Shown one piece after another: positions 1 through 7,681 of a stretch of DNA of 38,118 nt. The notes below the pieces were generated by a model. It worked only from the letters and a program-made list of their open reading frames with translations. It did not search any database and was not told where the DNA came from. The position numbers were made by a program, and so were the translations under genes. Where the stretch lies: positions 1-38,118 of the forward strand of contig SFNH01000005.1 in NCBI GenBank assembly GCA_004554205.1, written 5' to 3'. Every line of letters begins with the position of its first letter. The stretch's first letter is position 1. The stretch comes from Clostridium sp. Its GTDB lineage: Bacteria > Bacillota > Clostridia > Lachnospirales > Lachnospiraceae.

Positions 1-34
1 ACCGACATCATTTATGTTTTGGAGGTAAAAAGCC

Positions 35-301
35 ATGTTCCGTATGTGGGGAAAAATCTGGAAGGACAATCATCTCTTAAATGACACGGTGGTCTGCATA
101 GCCGACTACAGCATGTCCCGCACCGCCATGGTCTTTCAGGCTCTGGACGACATCTGTATGCAGTTCGACCTAAGCAAGCCGATCTGGCTGGACTCCAATA
201 TCGCGGACTTCAAGCGCCACTCCAAAACGCGCTTCACGAAGGACAGCTTTATTGAACAGACCGCGTTTGATTATCTTGAGATTCAGGTGATAGAAGAGTA
301 A
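35..301 (+). CDS. small conserved-looking hypothetical protein
   Basis: An 88-residue protein that I do not recognise. It has no signal peptide and no membrane segment. It is rich in acidic and aromatic residues and reads like a compact soluble domain (for example SKPIWLDSNIADF in the middle). The start is supported by a GGAGG ribosome site nine bases upstream at 21-25. A stem-loop follows directly after the stop and is shared with the convergent pgi gene. The window begins too close upstream to show its promoter or operon partners, so no function is offered. Confidence 0.7.
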   Translation: MFRMWGKIWKDNHLLNDTVVCIADYSMSRTAMVFQALDDICMQFDLSKPIWLDSNIADFKRHSKTRFTKDSFIEQTAFDYLEIQVIEE

Positions 302-366
302 ATCTGCCGCAAGCCCGGCGCTCCTGCTGAACTTATGCAGCAGCCATCCGGTTCGCGGCAGATTTT
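300..366. terminator. bidirectional stem-loop between the small ORF and pgi
   Basis: An 11-bp perfect stem pairs AAATCTGCCGC (300-310) with GCGGCAGATTT (355-365). A nested CTGCTG/CAGCAG hairpin (324-329 with 338-343) sits inside. T-rich sequence follows on the plus strand. It lies between two convergent genes, so it probably ends transcription from both sides. Confidence 0.75.
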
Positions 367-369
367 ATT

Positions 370-1719
370 TTACAGTCTTGCCAAAAGCTTCTCCCTCTCG
401 TCCTCATACCCCGGCTTGCCGAGAAGCGCAAACATATTCTTCTTGTAGCTCTCAACGCCCGGCTGGTTGAACGGGTTTACGCCCAGGATATAGCCGCTCA
501 CGCCGCACGCGAACTCAAAGAAATAGAACAGCTCGCCGAGATAAAATTCATTCTGCTCCGGGATGCGCACCATCAGGTTCGGCACGTTGCCATCGGTGTG
601 GGCCAAAATGGTGCCGTTCATGGCACTCTTGTTTACAAAGTCCACGCTCCTGCCCGCCAGATAGTTCATGCCGTCAGTGTCAACATCCTCTTTCTTTAAC
701 AGGATCTCCGCCGGAGACTCCTCCACATTGAGCACTGTCTCAAACATGATCCTTGCGCCATCCTGGATAAACTGCCCCATAGAGTGCAGGTCGGTCGTCA
801 AGTCAACCGCCGCCGGGAATATCCCCCTCTGGTCCTTGCCCTCGCTCTCGCCGTAGAGCTGCTTCCACCACTCCGATACATAGTGAAGGCTCGGCTCGTA
901 GTTTGCCACGATCTCCACAGATTTGCCTTTCCTGAGCAGAATGTTGCGGAATGCCGCGTACAGGAGCGCATCATTCGACTCATACGGGGTCTCAAGCGCT
1001 CTCTTCCTGCCGGAGGCCGCGCCCTCCATCAGCCTGTCAATGTCAAAGCCTGCCGCCGCGATCGGAAGCAGCCCCACCGCGGTCAGCACCGAAAAACGTC
1101 CGCCCACATCATCCGGCACCACGAAGGACTCATAGCCCTCCTCATTCGCGAGGCTCTTGAGCGCTCCCCTCGCCTTGTCGGTGGTGGCGTAAATGCGCTT
1201 ATTCGCTTCGTCTCTGCCGTATTTCGCAATCAGCATTTCCTTAAACACGCGGAACGCGATCGCCGGCTCCGTGGTCGTGCCGGACTTGGAAATGATGTTG
1301 ATGGAGAAATCCCTGCCCTCCAGCACATCCTGTAAATCCCTGATATATTTGCTGCTGATGCTGTTTCCTACAAAGTAAATCTCCGGCGTTTTGCGCTTAT
1401 CCCTGCCCAGCACGTTGTGGAAGCTGTGGCCCAAGAACTCGATCGCCGCGCGCGCGCCCAGATAAGAGCCGCCGATACCGATGACTAAAAGCACATCTGA
1501 ATCGCTCTGAATCTTCTTTGCCGCCCTCTTAATGCGTGCGAACTCCTCCTTGTCATAGTTCTCCGGCAGATCCACCCATCCCAGAAAATCATTGCCTGCA
1601 CCCGATTTGTTAAGCAGCGTCTCCTTGGCCCCCATAACGGTGCTCTTAAAATTTTTAATTTCTTCTGCTGATACAAAACCGGCTGCTTTGGAATAATCAA
1701 ATGTTACCGTCTTGCCCAT
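370..1719 (-). CDS. pgi: glucose-6-phosphate isomerase
   Basis: Cytoplasmic enzyme that interconverts glucose-6-phosphate and fructose-6-phosphate in glycolysis and gluconeogenesis. The 449-residue length is that of the short bacterial GPI class. Visible landmarks are the SIS-fold phosphate loops GIGGSYLGA (81-89) and SKSGTTTE (144-151), the family signature DVGGRFS (204-210), a GESEGKDQRG segment near 290 that contains the catalytic Glu region, and a C-terminal SYKKNMFALLGKPG carrying the conserved Lys. The ATG start has an AGGAGA site just upstream. It is a single gene with its own extended -10 promoter. It also links to the amino-sugar genes further along, because their product enters glycolysis, but no direct coupling is seen. 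Confidence 0.97.
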   Translation of the reverse strand: MGKTVTFDYSKAAGFVSAEEIKNFKSTVMGAKETLLNKSGAGNDFLGWVDLPENYDKEEFARIKRAAKKIQSDSDVLLVIGIGGSYLGARAAIEFLGHSFHNVLGRDKRKTPEIYFVGNSISSKYIRDLQDVLEGRDFSINIISKSGTTTEPAIAFRVFKEMLIAKYGRDEANKRIYATTDKARGALKSLANEEGYESFVVPDDVGGRFSVLTAVGLLPIAAAGFDIDRLMEGAASGRKRALETPYESNDALLYAAFRNILLRKGKSVEIVANYEPSLHYVSEWWKQLYGESEGKDQRGIFPAAVDLTTDLHSMGQFIQDGARIMFETVLNVEESPAEILLKKEDVDTDGMNYLAGRSVDFVNKSAMNGTILAHTDGNVPNLMVRIPEQNEFYLGELFYFFEFACGVSGYILGVNPFNQPGVESYKKNMFALLGKPGYEDEREKLLARL

Positions 1720-1791
1720 GGTTATCTCCTTTTCTTATGTCCCTCTGCCGCGCCGGGAGCGCGCCGTCCGCAGGGAATCATTATTTAATTG

Positions 1792-1797
1792 ATTATA
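1792..1797 (-). promoter_or_regulatory. extended -10 of the pgi promoter
   Basis: On the minus strand TGC-TATAAT gives a TGn-extended -10 with no good -35. The roughly 70-nt leader between it and pgi contains a GC-rich imperfect hairpin (about 1741-1774, CCCT...AGGG ends). Confidence 0.45.
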
Positions 1798-1812
1798 GCA
1801 CATTCCTTTGTC

Positions 1813-2736
1813 CTACGCCAGATATTGTTTCAAAATATCTCCGATCAATTCAACCTCTTCCGGCTTTAAATCCTTCAGCCAGTTTTCGTCCGCCCCACGG
1901 TTCTGTTCTCTGCTGGCGGCAAGCTGCTCCAGACTGCGTTTTAAATACTCCGTATCCGGAGCGCTCCCCTTCCCGCCTCCCGCCTGGGCGGCCGCACTCT
2001 GATCCTGTCTTGCCGCGCGTCTGGCGCTCCGCACTGTTTTCATGTCCCCCGCAGTCCCGGATGCCGATGCGGACGCTACTGTGCCGCGCTCCGCCTGCGA
2101 TACGCTCCCGCCGCGCTCTGACTGATGCGCCGCCGCGCCCCGCTCCGTCTGTGCCTGCCGTCCCACGGCGCGTACCCCCGAACGCTCCGAAAAGCCCTCG
2201 CCGCGCCCGGCCTCCGGCGTCATATTGCGCACGAGCTTCGGCAGAATCACATTCTCAAGCTGGTTCTGCAGCGATATCAGAAGCTGCTCCCGAAGCCCGC
2301 CCGCCATTCCGTTATCGAACATCATCATAAACATCGTAAGCAGCACCGCGCCGCCGCCATACATCACAATATAGTAGGTGTCCAGGCGATACCAGTAGGA
2401 GAAAAATGCCCCCGCGCCGCCTGCGAGCAGGCAAAGCCACGTCCACTGCACACACAGGTTGCTCCAGGTCGTCAGGCGCATGCCCATGGCCCTAAGATCA
2501 TACATCTGGTTCTCCAGCCAGGACGCACTGTCCCGCATCCCCTGATTCACCCGGTAGGTATTCTCCGCCCTCTGACGGAGTTCTCTTAATCCTTTGTTCG
2601 CCGTCATTGCAAGATTGGTACTTTCCTTCAGCAGTCTTTTGTAAGAGTGTCTGGTGATCGCCCGCGTGATGATGCCAAGCAGGCAGATCCCCGCCAGCAC
2701 ATACAGCGCACGGCCCGTTTCCAATAATTGCAGCAT
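1813..2736 (-). CDS. membrane protein of unknown function
   Basis: A 307-residue protein that I cannot assign. An N-terminal membrane segment (about residues 8-25, YVLAGICLLGIITRAI) is followed by a basic, probably helical cytoplasmic stretch. Two more hydrophobic segments follow (about 95-112 and 122-140). Residues about 185-265 are low-complexity, rich in Ala, Gly, Ser, Gln and Arg, with loosely repeated QSERG/QAERG-like units. A short acidic helical tail (ENWLKDLKPEEVELIGDILKQ) ends it. The tail looks like a docking motif on a disordered tether, but that is inference. The start has a GGGGAG site eight bases upstream and a good promoter at 2780-2808. Confidence 0.75.
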   Translation of the reverse strand: MLQLLETGRALYVLAGICLLGIITRAITRHSYKRLLKESTNLAMTANKGLRELRQRAENTYRVNQGMRDSASWLENQMYDLRAMGMRLTTWSNLCVQWTWLCLLAGGAGAFFSYWYRLDTYYIVMYGGGAVLLTMFMMMFDNGMAGGLREQLLISLQNQLENVILPKLVRNMTPEAGRGEGFSERSGVRAVGRQAQTERGAAAHQSERGGSVSQAERGTVASASASGTAGDMKTVRSARRAARQDQSAAAQAGGGKGSAPDTEYLKRSLEQLAASREQNRGADENWLKDLKPEEVELIGDILKQYLA

Positions 2737-2779
2737 AAAAACAGCTCCCCTTTCTTTCCGGATTTTTCAGACAGTTGTT

Positions 2780-2808
2780 ATTATAACTGTATGCAATCCA
2801 TTTGGAAA
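2780..2808 (-). promoter_or_regulatory. sigma-A type promoter of the 307-residue membrane protein gene
   Basis: On the minus strand TTTCCA (2803-2808), a 17-base spacer and TATAAT (2780-2785). Confidence 0.55.
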
Positions 2809-2821
2809 GTTAAGGGAGCCT

Positions 2822-2857
2822 AGAATCGTTCGTCAAATTCTGCTAAAAAACGATTCT
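2822..2857. terminator. stem-loop downstream of mtnN
   Basis: A 9-bp perfect stem, AGAATCGTT (2822-2830) with AACGATTCT (2849-2857), starts five bases beyond the mtnN stop. There is no T-run after it on the minus strand, so it may be a weak terminator or an mRNA-stabilising 3' end. Confidence 0.4.
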
Positions 2858-2862
2858 CAAGT

Positions 2863-3555
2863 TCAAATCGCCGCTATCAGCGCCCGGACGAGGTTCGTGC
2901 TGTGCACGATCGCCTGTCGTTCAAACTCCGCGTAATCCATCATCGCACTGTCATCCGCCTTATCGGAAATGGCGCGCACGATCAGGAACGGCACCTTATT
3001 TAAGAATGCCGCCTGCGCGACCGCCGCGCCCTCCATCTCCACGCACGCGCCCCGGAAGGTCTCCACGAGCCAGCGCTTTTTGTCTTTTCCCGAGATGAAC
3101 TGATCTCCGGTGAGGACGCGCCCCTCATGTACCCCGATCGCCGGATTCACCTTGCGGCAGCACGCCTTTGCCGTCTCCCGCAGCTTCGCATCCGCCTCAA
3201 AGGAGAAGATTCCCATCTGCGGGATCTCGCCCGCCTGATACCCGAATGCCACAGCTTCGACATCATGCTGAACCGCGTCTGTGGACAGCACCATGTCGCC
3301 GATGTTGATCTCCGCTCTCAGCGAACCGGCAATTCCCGTATTCACGATTCCGTCCACGCCGAAGCGGTCTACCAGAATCTGCACACACACAGCGGCATTC
3401 ACCTTTCCCACGCCCGATCGGACGACCACCGCGTCCTTCCCGCCGATCTGCCCCCTGTAGAAATCCATCCCCGCCACGGTGACGACCTGCGGGGCGTCCA
3501 TCTCCTTCTTTAACTGCTCAACTTCCTGCGGCATTGCGCCGATGATTCCTAGCAT
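2863..3555 (-). CDS. mtnN: 5'-methylthioadenosine/S-adenosylhomocysteine nucleosidase
   Basis: Cleaves MTA and SAH to adenine plus the thioribose, recycling products of methylation and polyamine synthesis. The protein has 230 residues, normal for the family. The N-terminus MLGIIGAMPQEVEQL matches the family start, with the catalytic Glu at residue 11. VEMEGAAVAQAA carries the ribose-binding Met-Glu pair, and RAISDKAD carries the catalytic Asp. I placed the start at the ATG (3553-3555), because a GTG six codons upstream would sit before the AGAGG ribosome site (3564-3568) that properly serves this ATG. A repeat element lies immediately upstream (3582-3761). Confidence 0.93.
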   Translation of the reverse strand: MLGIIGAMPQEVEQLKKEMDAPQVVTVAGMDFYRGQIGGKDAVVVRSGVGKVNAAVCVQILVDRFGVDGIVNTGIAGSLRAEINIGDMVLSTDAVQHDVEAVAFGYQAGEIPQMGIFSFEADAKLRETAKACCRKVNPAIGVHEGRVLTGDQFISGKDKKRWLVETFRGACVEMEGAAVAQAAFLNKVPFLIVRAISDKADDSAMMDYAEFERQAIVHSTNLVRALIAAI

Positions 3556-3581
3556 TGGTTTGTCCTCTTTCACAAATTATA

Positions 3582-3761
3582 GGTAACTGTTCAGCGTAGG
3601 ACTTTGCACTTGCTGCCAAAGTGTTCGCTTTCGTTCGGTCGCCGGATGCAATGCTTTTTCTCGCAAGCTCAAAAAAGCATTCACCGGTCTCCCTCACAGC
3701 AAGGTTTACACAGCGCGCCCTCGCATCTGGGCAGTTCCATCCGCATGGCTGAACACTTACC
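3582..3761. repeat. MITE-like inverted-repeat element, copy 1
   Basis: A 180-bp non-coding stretch bounded by imperfect inverted ends: GGTAACTGTTCAGC at 3582-3595 and GCTGAACACTTACC at 3748-3761. Inside is a hairpin (AATGCTTTTT, about 3650-3659, with AAAAAGCATT). It also has a 16-base core GTTCGGTCGCCGGATG (3633-3648) that recurs exactly at 37658-37673. No long direct repeat flanks it. It fills the gap between mtnN and the secreted-protein gene. Confidence 0.6.
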
Positions 3762-3778
3762 GTTTACCGGAATGCGGT

Positions 3779-4303
3779 CTACTCCAGCAAAATATCACCG
3801 GAATCGGACTGCCATACTTCCTGTAAGCTGGAATTTAAGTCGAATGCGCCGAATACACCTCTCACGCGGTAATCCTTGCCGCGCTCCTGGTTCGGAACAT
3901 TGTATGAAGCCACTGCCATGCTTAAATCTTCACCTTCCGGCAACTCTTCCGCCTTCCATTCTATCTGCTGATAATCGGTTGTCACCCAGTCTTGCGACTC
4001 TTCATCCCACTTTTCCAGATAAAGCCACATGAGTATCTTTCTCATCGGCCTATGGCAGAGTATCTCCCCATAAACATGCGCCGTTCCACCTCCCTCATCC
4101 GTTATCTGCACGGCGATGGAAGATATCAGTTGACCTCTCGGCATTGCTACAGTCCTTGCGCTATTTTCGCTCGTATACCGGTAGGTATTATCCACCGTTC
4201 GCACATTCTGAGTTTGCTGACCCGCATATACAAATAGGCTCATTGAAGATGCCATAATCATTGCAAGTACTAATGCTGCGGTTTTTCTAATACTCTTTTT
4301 CAT
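3779..4303 (-). CDS. secreted protein of unknown function
   Basis: A 174-residue exported protein. A classical signal peptide is present: Lys/Arg-rich start, hydrophobic core ALVLAMIMASSMSLFV, cleavage near YAG-QQ. The mature part is a probable beta-rich domain containing PRGQLISSIAVQITDEGGG and many Trp/Tyr residues. It resembles small exported proteins common in Lachnospiraceae (possibly DUF6147-like, not certain). The ATG at 4301-4303 is chosen over a TTG two codons upstream because GGAGG is six bases before it. It follows the DUF4367-like gene by 22 bases, so the two are probably one transcript, which suggests an envelope role. Confidence 0.75.
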   Translation of the reverse strand: MKKSIRKTAALVLAMIMASSMSLFVYAGQQTQNVRTVDNTYRYTSENSARTVAMPRGQLISSIAVQITDEGGGTAHVYGEILCHRPMRKILMWLYLEKWDEESQDWVTTDYQQIEWKAEELPEGEDLSMAVASYNVPNQERGKDYRVRGVFGAFDLNSSLQEVWQSDSGDILLE

Positions 4304-4325
4304 CCTCAACCTCCAAACCGGGATT

Positions 4326-5306
4326 CTAATTGAATCCCATTCCTTCTACAAGTTTAATAAACTCTTCCTTATCCATTATCCCTGATAAATAGTAGTAATT
4401 CGTATCAACATTCACTTCTGCACTGTATTCTATCTCACCACTCTGCAATGCATTTTCTTCAATGTAAATATATTGATTTAATAGTTGGTTATAAACCGCC
4501 TCACCGCCGATTCGATCCGATGATACTTTTTCAGATGATCCCTTTGATTCTAAAAACTTCTTTTGCCTTAAATATATTCTATTACCCTTATACTCAAATT
4601 TCAGGACAGCACATTCGTCTTTATCCGCAATCATCATTTCTATAAAGTTCATTCCAGACGGCATATGTAGAAATACTATTGGCTTTATATTTAATGCCGT
4701 TTCAATCTCGCTATACGCCTCATCAAGTTCTGACGCTTTCGACCTTAAAACACTGTTCCGCCGCATTGCTATATTTTGTGTTGACTTTAGCGGGTATAAC
4801 TTTAATTCATACCCCCTCTTCGCCGACACCGCCATCGTCATTCCAACCCCGAGCACACAGACCACCGCGGCAAGCACGAGTGCCCGCTTTCGGCTGCGCC
4901 TATGTCTCCCGGTCGGAAGCGCCTCTTTCGCTTCGCTGGCGTCCTGCGCGGGGAAGTCGTCATGGATATCCTCGGGTGAGGCGCCTCTTAAAGGTTCTGC
5001 TTCCTCGTCATACTCTTCCGCGACCGCATTCTCAATATCCTCCGCGGCTCTTCTCCGCTCATATTCCTCCTCAGAAACCCCGCAAATTCCCTCGTCCTTC
5101 ACCCTCTTCATCAGCTTTTCATACTGTATTGCGGCCTCTGCCGCAGTCTCGGCGGCGAGCTCAGGATTTGACTGTTTTTCTGCTTCCCACTCGCGCTCCG
5201 CCTCGTCAAGCTCGGCAAGAAGGGCATCGTCATCGTAGCCGAAAAGCTCTTTTGCTGTCTGCTCTATGCTGTTTAAGTCGTCGTGATAACGGTTTTCCTG
5301 TTTCAC
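4326..5306 (-). CDS. DUF4367-like single-pass membrane protein
   Basis: A 326-residue protein from a GTG start with a GAGGGAG site (5312-5318). The open frame continues upstream, but that extension would run through the divergent murG promoter. The acidic N-terminal half (Glu/Asp/Ala-rich, probably cytoplasmic) is followed by a basic stop-transfer stretch and one membrane helix (RALVLAAVVCVLGVGMTMAV). An extracytoplasmic domain follows, ending in YYLSGIMDKEEFIKLVEGMGF. That ending resembles the DUF4367 C-terminus found in Firmicute proteins often encoded next to ECF sigma factors. An anti-sigma-like role is inference. A sigma gene lies on the other side of murG. Confidence 0.75.
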   Translation of the reverse strand: MKQENRYHDDLNSIEQTAKELFGYDDDALLAELDEAEREWEAEKQSNPELAAETAAEAAIQYEKLMKRVKDEGICGVSEEEYERRRAAEDIENAVAEEYDEEAEPLRGASPEDIHDDFPAQDASEAKEALPTGRHRRSRKRALVLAAVVCVLGVGMTMAVSAKRGYELKLYPLKSTQNIAMRRNSVLRSKASELDEAYSEIETALNIKPIVFLHMPSGMNFIEMMIADKDECAVLKFEYKGNRIYLRQKKFLESKGSSEKVSSDRIGGEAVYNQLLNQYIYIEENALQSGEIEYSAEVNVDTNYYYLSGIMDKEEFIKLVEGMGFN

Positions 5307-5367
5307 AATAACTCCCTCTGCTTTCACGGTTTTCGTCTCGCCCCGGCTTGTTTCCCGGATTCGGGGG

Positions 5368-5395
5368 TTGACTTTTTGCGCGTTGTGGTTACTAT
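5368..5395 (+). promoter_or_regulatory. promoter of murG
   Basis: TTGACT (5368-5373), a 16-base spacer and TACTAT (5390-5395), about 40 bases before the murG start in the divergent intergenic region. Confidence 0.5.
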
Positions 5396-5436
5396 TAAAG
5401 GTAATGAGTGTTAGTAAATCTCGGGAGGCAATCTTT

Positions 5437-6504
5437 ATGAAGAAAATCGTTTTGACCGGCGGCGGTACTGCCGGGCATGTCACCCCGAATCTGGCGCTGC
5501 TCCCATCCTTACAGGAGCGCGGCTACGAGATTCATTACATCGGTTCGTACAATGGTATCGAGCGTAAGCTGATCGAAAATTCCGGGATTCCCTATGACGG
5601 GATTTCCTCCGGTAAGCTGCGCCGCTACTTTGATCTGAAAAATTTTTCCGACCCGTTCCGGGTAGTCAAGGGCTACGCCGAAGCGCGGAAGCTGCTGAAA
5701 ACGTATAAGCCTGACGTCGTATTTTCCAAGGGCGGCTTTGTAGCCGTGCCTGTGGTTCTGGCGGCAAAGCATTTCAAGATTCCGACCATCATCCACGAGT
5801 CCGACATGACGCCGGGGCTTGCCAACAAGATCTGCATCCCGTCCGCGGCAAAGGTCTGCTGTAACTTCCCGGAGACCTTACAGTATCTCCCGGAGGGCAA
5901 GGCAATCCTCACCGGCTCGCCCATCCGCAGAGAGCTTCTCACAGGCGACCGGCTCACCGGCCTCACCTACACCGGCCTGTCCGCTACAAAACCGATCATT
6001 CTGGTCATCGGCGGAAGCCTCGGCGCCGTCACTGTCAACAATGCCGTCCGCAGCCTGCTTCCCAGGCTGCTGGAGAAATACCAGATAATACATATCTGCG
6101 GCAAAGGCCATCTGGACGAAGCTCTGATTGGCCGCTCCGGATATGTCCAGTATGAATACGTAGATGCTCCGCTGCGTCACCTGTTTGCCGCCGCTGACCT
6201 CATCCTGTCACGGGCAGGCGCCAACTCCATCTGCGAGATCCTGGCGCTGCGCAAGCCAAATGTGCTGATTCCGCTGTCCGCAGCCGCGAGCCGCGGCGAC
6301 CAGATTCTCAATGCGCGCTCCTTTGAGAAACAGGGCTTCTCCGCCGTACTTGAGGAAGAAAACCTGTCCGACGAGACGCTTTATGATGCCATCGAAACCA
6401 CCTATGAGAATCGGCAGAAGTTCACGCAGTCCATGGAAAAGAGCACCTTATCCGATGCCGTAGCCATCATTATGGAACTGATCGAATCTTACGCCGAAGC
6501 ATAG
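5437..6504 (+). CDS. murG: UDP-GlcNAc:lipid I N-acetylglucosaminyltransferase
   Basis: Transfers GlcNAc from UDP-GlcNAc onto lipid I to make lipid II, the last cytoplasmic step of peptidoglycan precursor synthesis, at the inner face of the membrane. It has 355 residues, standard for MurG. Residues 1-20 hold the glycine-rich loop GGGTAGHVTPN. FSKGGFVAVPVVLAA and the C-terminal SRAGANSICEILALRKPNVL are the usual lipid I and nucleotide-binding regions. The start is the ATG with GGGAGG eight bases upstream, and the open frame upstream of it is not coding. It is isolated from a dcw cluster and is the only plus-strand gene between two minus-strand envelope/regulatory genes. Confidence 0.96.
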   Translation: MKKIVLTGGGTAGHVTPNLALLPSLQERGYEIHYIGSYNGIERKLIENSGIPYDGISSGKLRRYFDLKNFSDPFRVVKGYAEARKLLKTYKPDVVFSKGGFVAVPVVLAAKHFKIPTIIHESDMTPGLANKICIPSAAKVCCNFPETLQYLPEGKAILTGSPIRRELLTGDRLTGLTYTGLSATKPIILVIGGSLGAVTVNNAVRSLLPRLLEKYQIIHICGKGHLDEALIGRSGYVQYEYVDAPLRHLFAAADLILSRAGANSICEILALRKPNVLIPLSAAASRGDQILNARSFEKQGFSAVLEEENLSDETLYDAIETTYENRQKFTQSMEKSTLSDAVAIIMELIESYAEA

Positions 6505-6513
6505 CATCGAACC

Positions 6514-7173
6514 TTACGCGCTGCCCGGAACTTCCACTCCGGCGGAAGTTTCCGGCGGCTTCTTAAGCTCCGCAATCTGCGGCCGAATCCATTTTGTTTT
6601 CGTCGGCGCGGATTTCTCACCGCACGCTTCGATCGGCGGCTCCTCCTGCGATTCCTCGCTCAGCATATCCTTTAAGTATTTTCTGCCCCGCATCAGCCTC
6701 ATTCTGCACGCTGCTTCAGAGATTCCCAGCACCCGGGAGACCTCGCTCATCGGCCTCTCCTGAATGATGTACAGCAAAAACACTGCCGCCCAGTCTTCCC
6801 TCATGGAACGGAGCGCCTCCATCACCCTCTGATACTCTTCCTTTTGGATCAAGACACTGAGCGTATCCTTCCCCAGCAGGAAATCCACATTGATCGCCTT
6901 TGTCCGCATAAAGTCCGGCTCCATATGAGCAAGCGGATGCATACTTTTCTTTCTCAGATGGTCGATGCAGAGGTTTTTAAGAATTCTCACGAGAGTCTTT
7001 TTGATCCTCTCCTCCGGCCATGTGAGGGGATAATGGCTGAAATAGGAAACGTACGTCTCCTGTACGACATCATCTATTTCCTCAAATGGAGTTCCCCACT
7101 TTTTTGCGAGCTTACGCATAAGCGGCATCATGCTTTCGTATATAAGGCAAAACCGTTCATCCTGAGGCTTCAT
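6514..7173 (-). CDS. ECF-type RNA polymerase sigma factor
   Basis: A 219-residue sigma-70 family protein. Region 2 covers about residues 8-75 (EIDDVVQETYVSYF, and KTLVRILKNLCIDHLRKK for -10 recognition). Region 4 covers about 115-172 (EVSRVLGISEAACRMRLMRGRKYL, helix-turn-helix for the -35). A 45-residue Pro/Glu/Lys-rich tail follows and is not part of the sigma fold. It is convergent with murG with nine bases between stops. No anti-sigma gene is directly adjacent. The nearest candidate is the DUF4367-like membrane protein beyond murG. Its target promoters cannot be told from this window. Confidence 0.87.
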   Translation of the reverse strand: MKPQDERFCLIYESMMPLMRKLAKKWGTPFEEIDDVVQETYVSYFSHYPLTWPEERIKKTLVRILKNLCIDHLRKKSMHPLAHMEPDFMRTKAINVDFLLGKDTLSVLIQKEEYQRVMEALRSMREDWAAVFLLYIIQERPMSEVSRVLGISEAACRMRLMRGRKYLKDMLSEESQEEPPIEACGEKSAPTKTKWIRPQIAELKKPPETSAGVEVPGSA

Positions 7174-7206
7174 ACTCCCTCCCGCTTATCCCCGGTATCA
7201 CAATGA

Positions 7207-7623
7207 TCACAAGGACTTCTTCAGTGTCTCTGCTATCTCAGCCAGCTCGCCCGATTCTGCCTTTTCCGGCGTCCATGTTACCATCGGCGGACCGCCCTCA
7301 TAGCGCGGGATCACATGCACATGCAGGTGAAATACCGTCTGGCCGGCGCTGGCTCCGTTGTTCTGGACTACATTGAAGCCACTGGCGCCTAAGCCCTTCT
7401 TCATGGCTTCTCCCATTTTCGCCGCCAGCGTAAACAGCCGCGCCCGTACTGATTCATCCGCTTCGCAGATGTCCTTAAAATGGGACTTTGGCAGAATCAG
7501 CGCATGACCCTTTGATGCCGGCCCCAGATCCAGGATTACCCGGAAAACGTCGTCCTCATATACGGTCGCAGACGGGATATCACCGCTTGCGATTTTGCAG
7601 AAAATACAATTATCATCCTGCAA
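7207..7623 (-). CDS. HIT-family nucleotide-binding hydrolase
   Basis: Histidine-triad protein of the Hint type (138 residues). It probably hydrolyses AMP-linked phosphoramidates or other nucleoside monophosphate conjugates in the cytoplasm. The triad HLHVHVIPR is near residues 100-108. The N-terminal CIFCKIASGDIPS pair of Cys is the usual zinc-site half, and NVVQNNGASAGQTVFH precedes the triad. I chose the TTG at 7621-7623 because AGGAGG ends eight bases upstream of it. A GTG three codons earlier overlaps that ribosome site. It lies 58 bases after the rhomboid gene on the same strand. Confidence 0.92.
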   Translation of the reverse strand: MQDDNCIFCKIASGDIPSATVYEDDVFRVILDLGPASKGHALILPKSHFKDICEADESVRARLFTLAAKMGEAMKKGLGASGFNVVQNNGASAGQTVFHLHVHVIPRYEGGPPMVTWTPEKAESGELAEIAETLKKSL

Positions 7624-7681
7624 TGGAAACACCTCCTTTTCATTTTATTAAACCTCAGACTCTGTTGTCTGCTGCTTGCTT

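Noticed and set aside
3604..4032. Plus-strand open frame of 142 codons across the repeat element
   Set aside because: It runs through the inverted-repeat element and into the antisense of the secreted-protein gene. No ribosome site and no recognisable domain.
5307..5483. N-terminal extension of the DUF4367-like protein over the murG start
   Set aside because: The extra 59 codons have no ribosome site at the upstream GTG, overlap the murG promoter and start, and do not look like protein sequence. The GTG at 5304-5306 has a good site.
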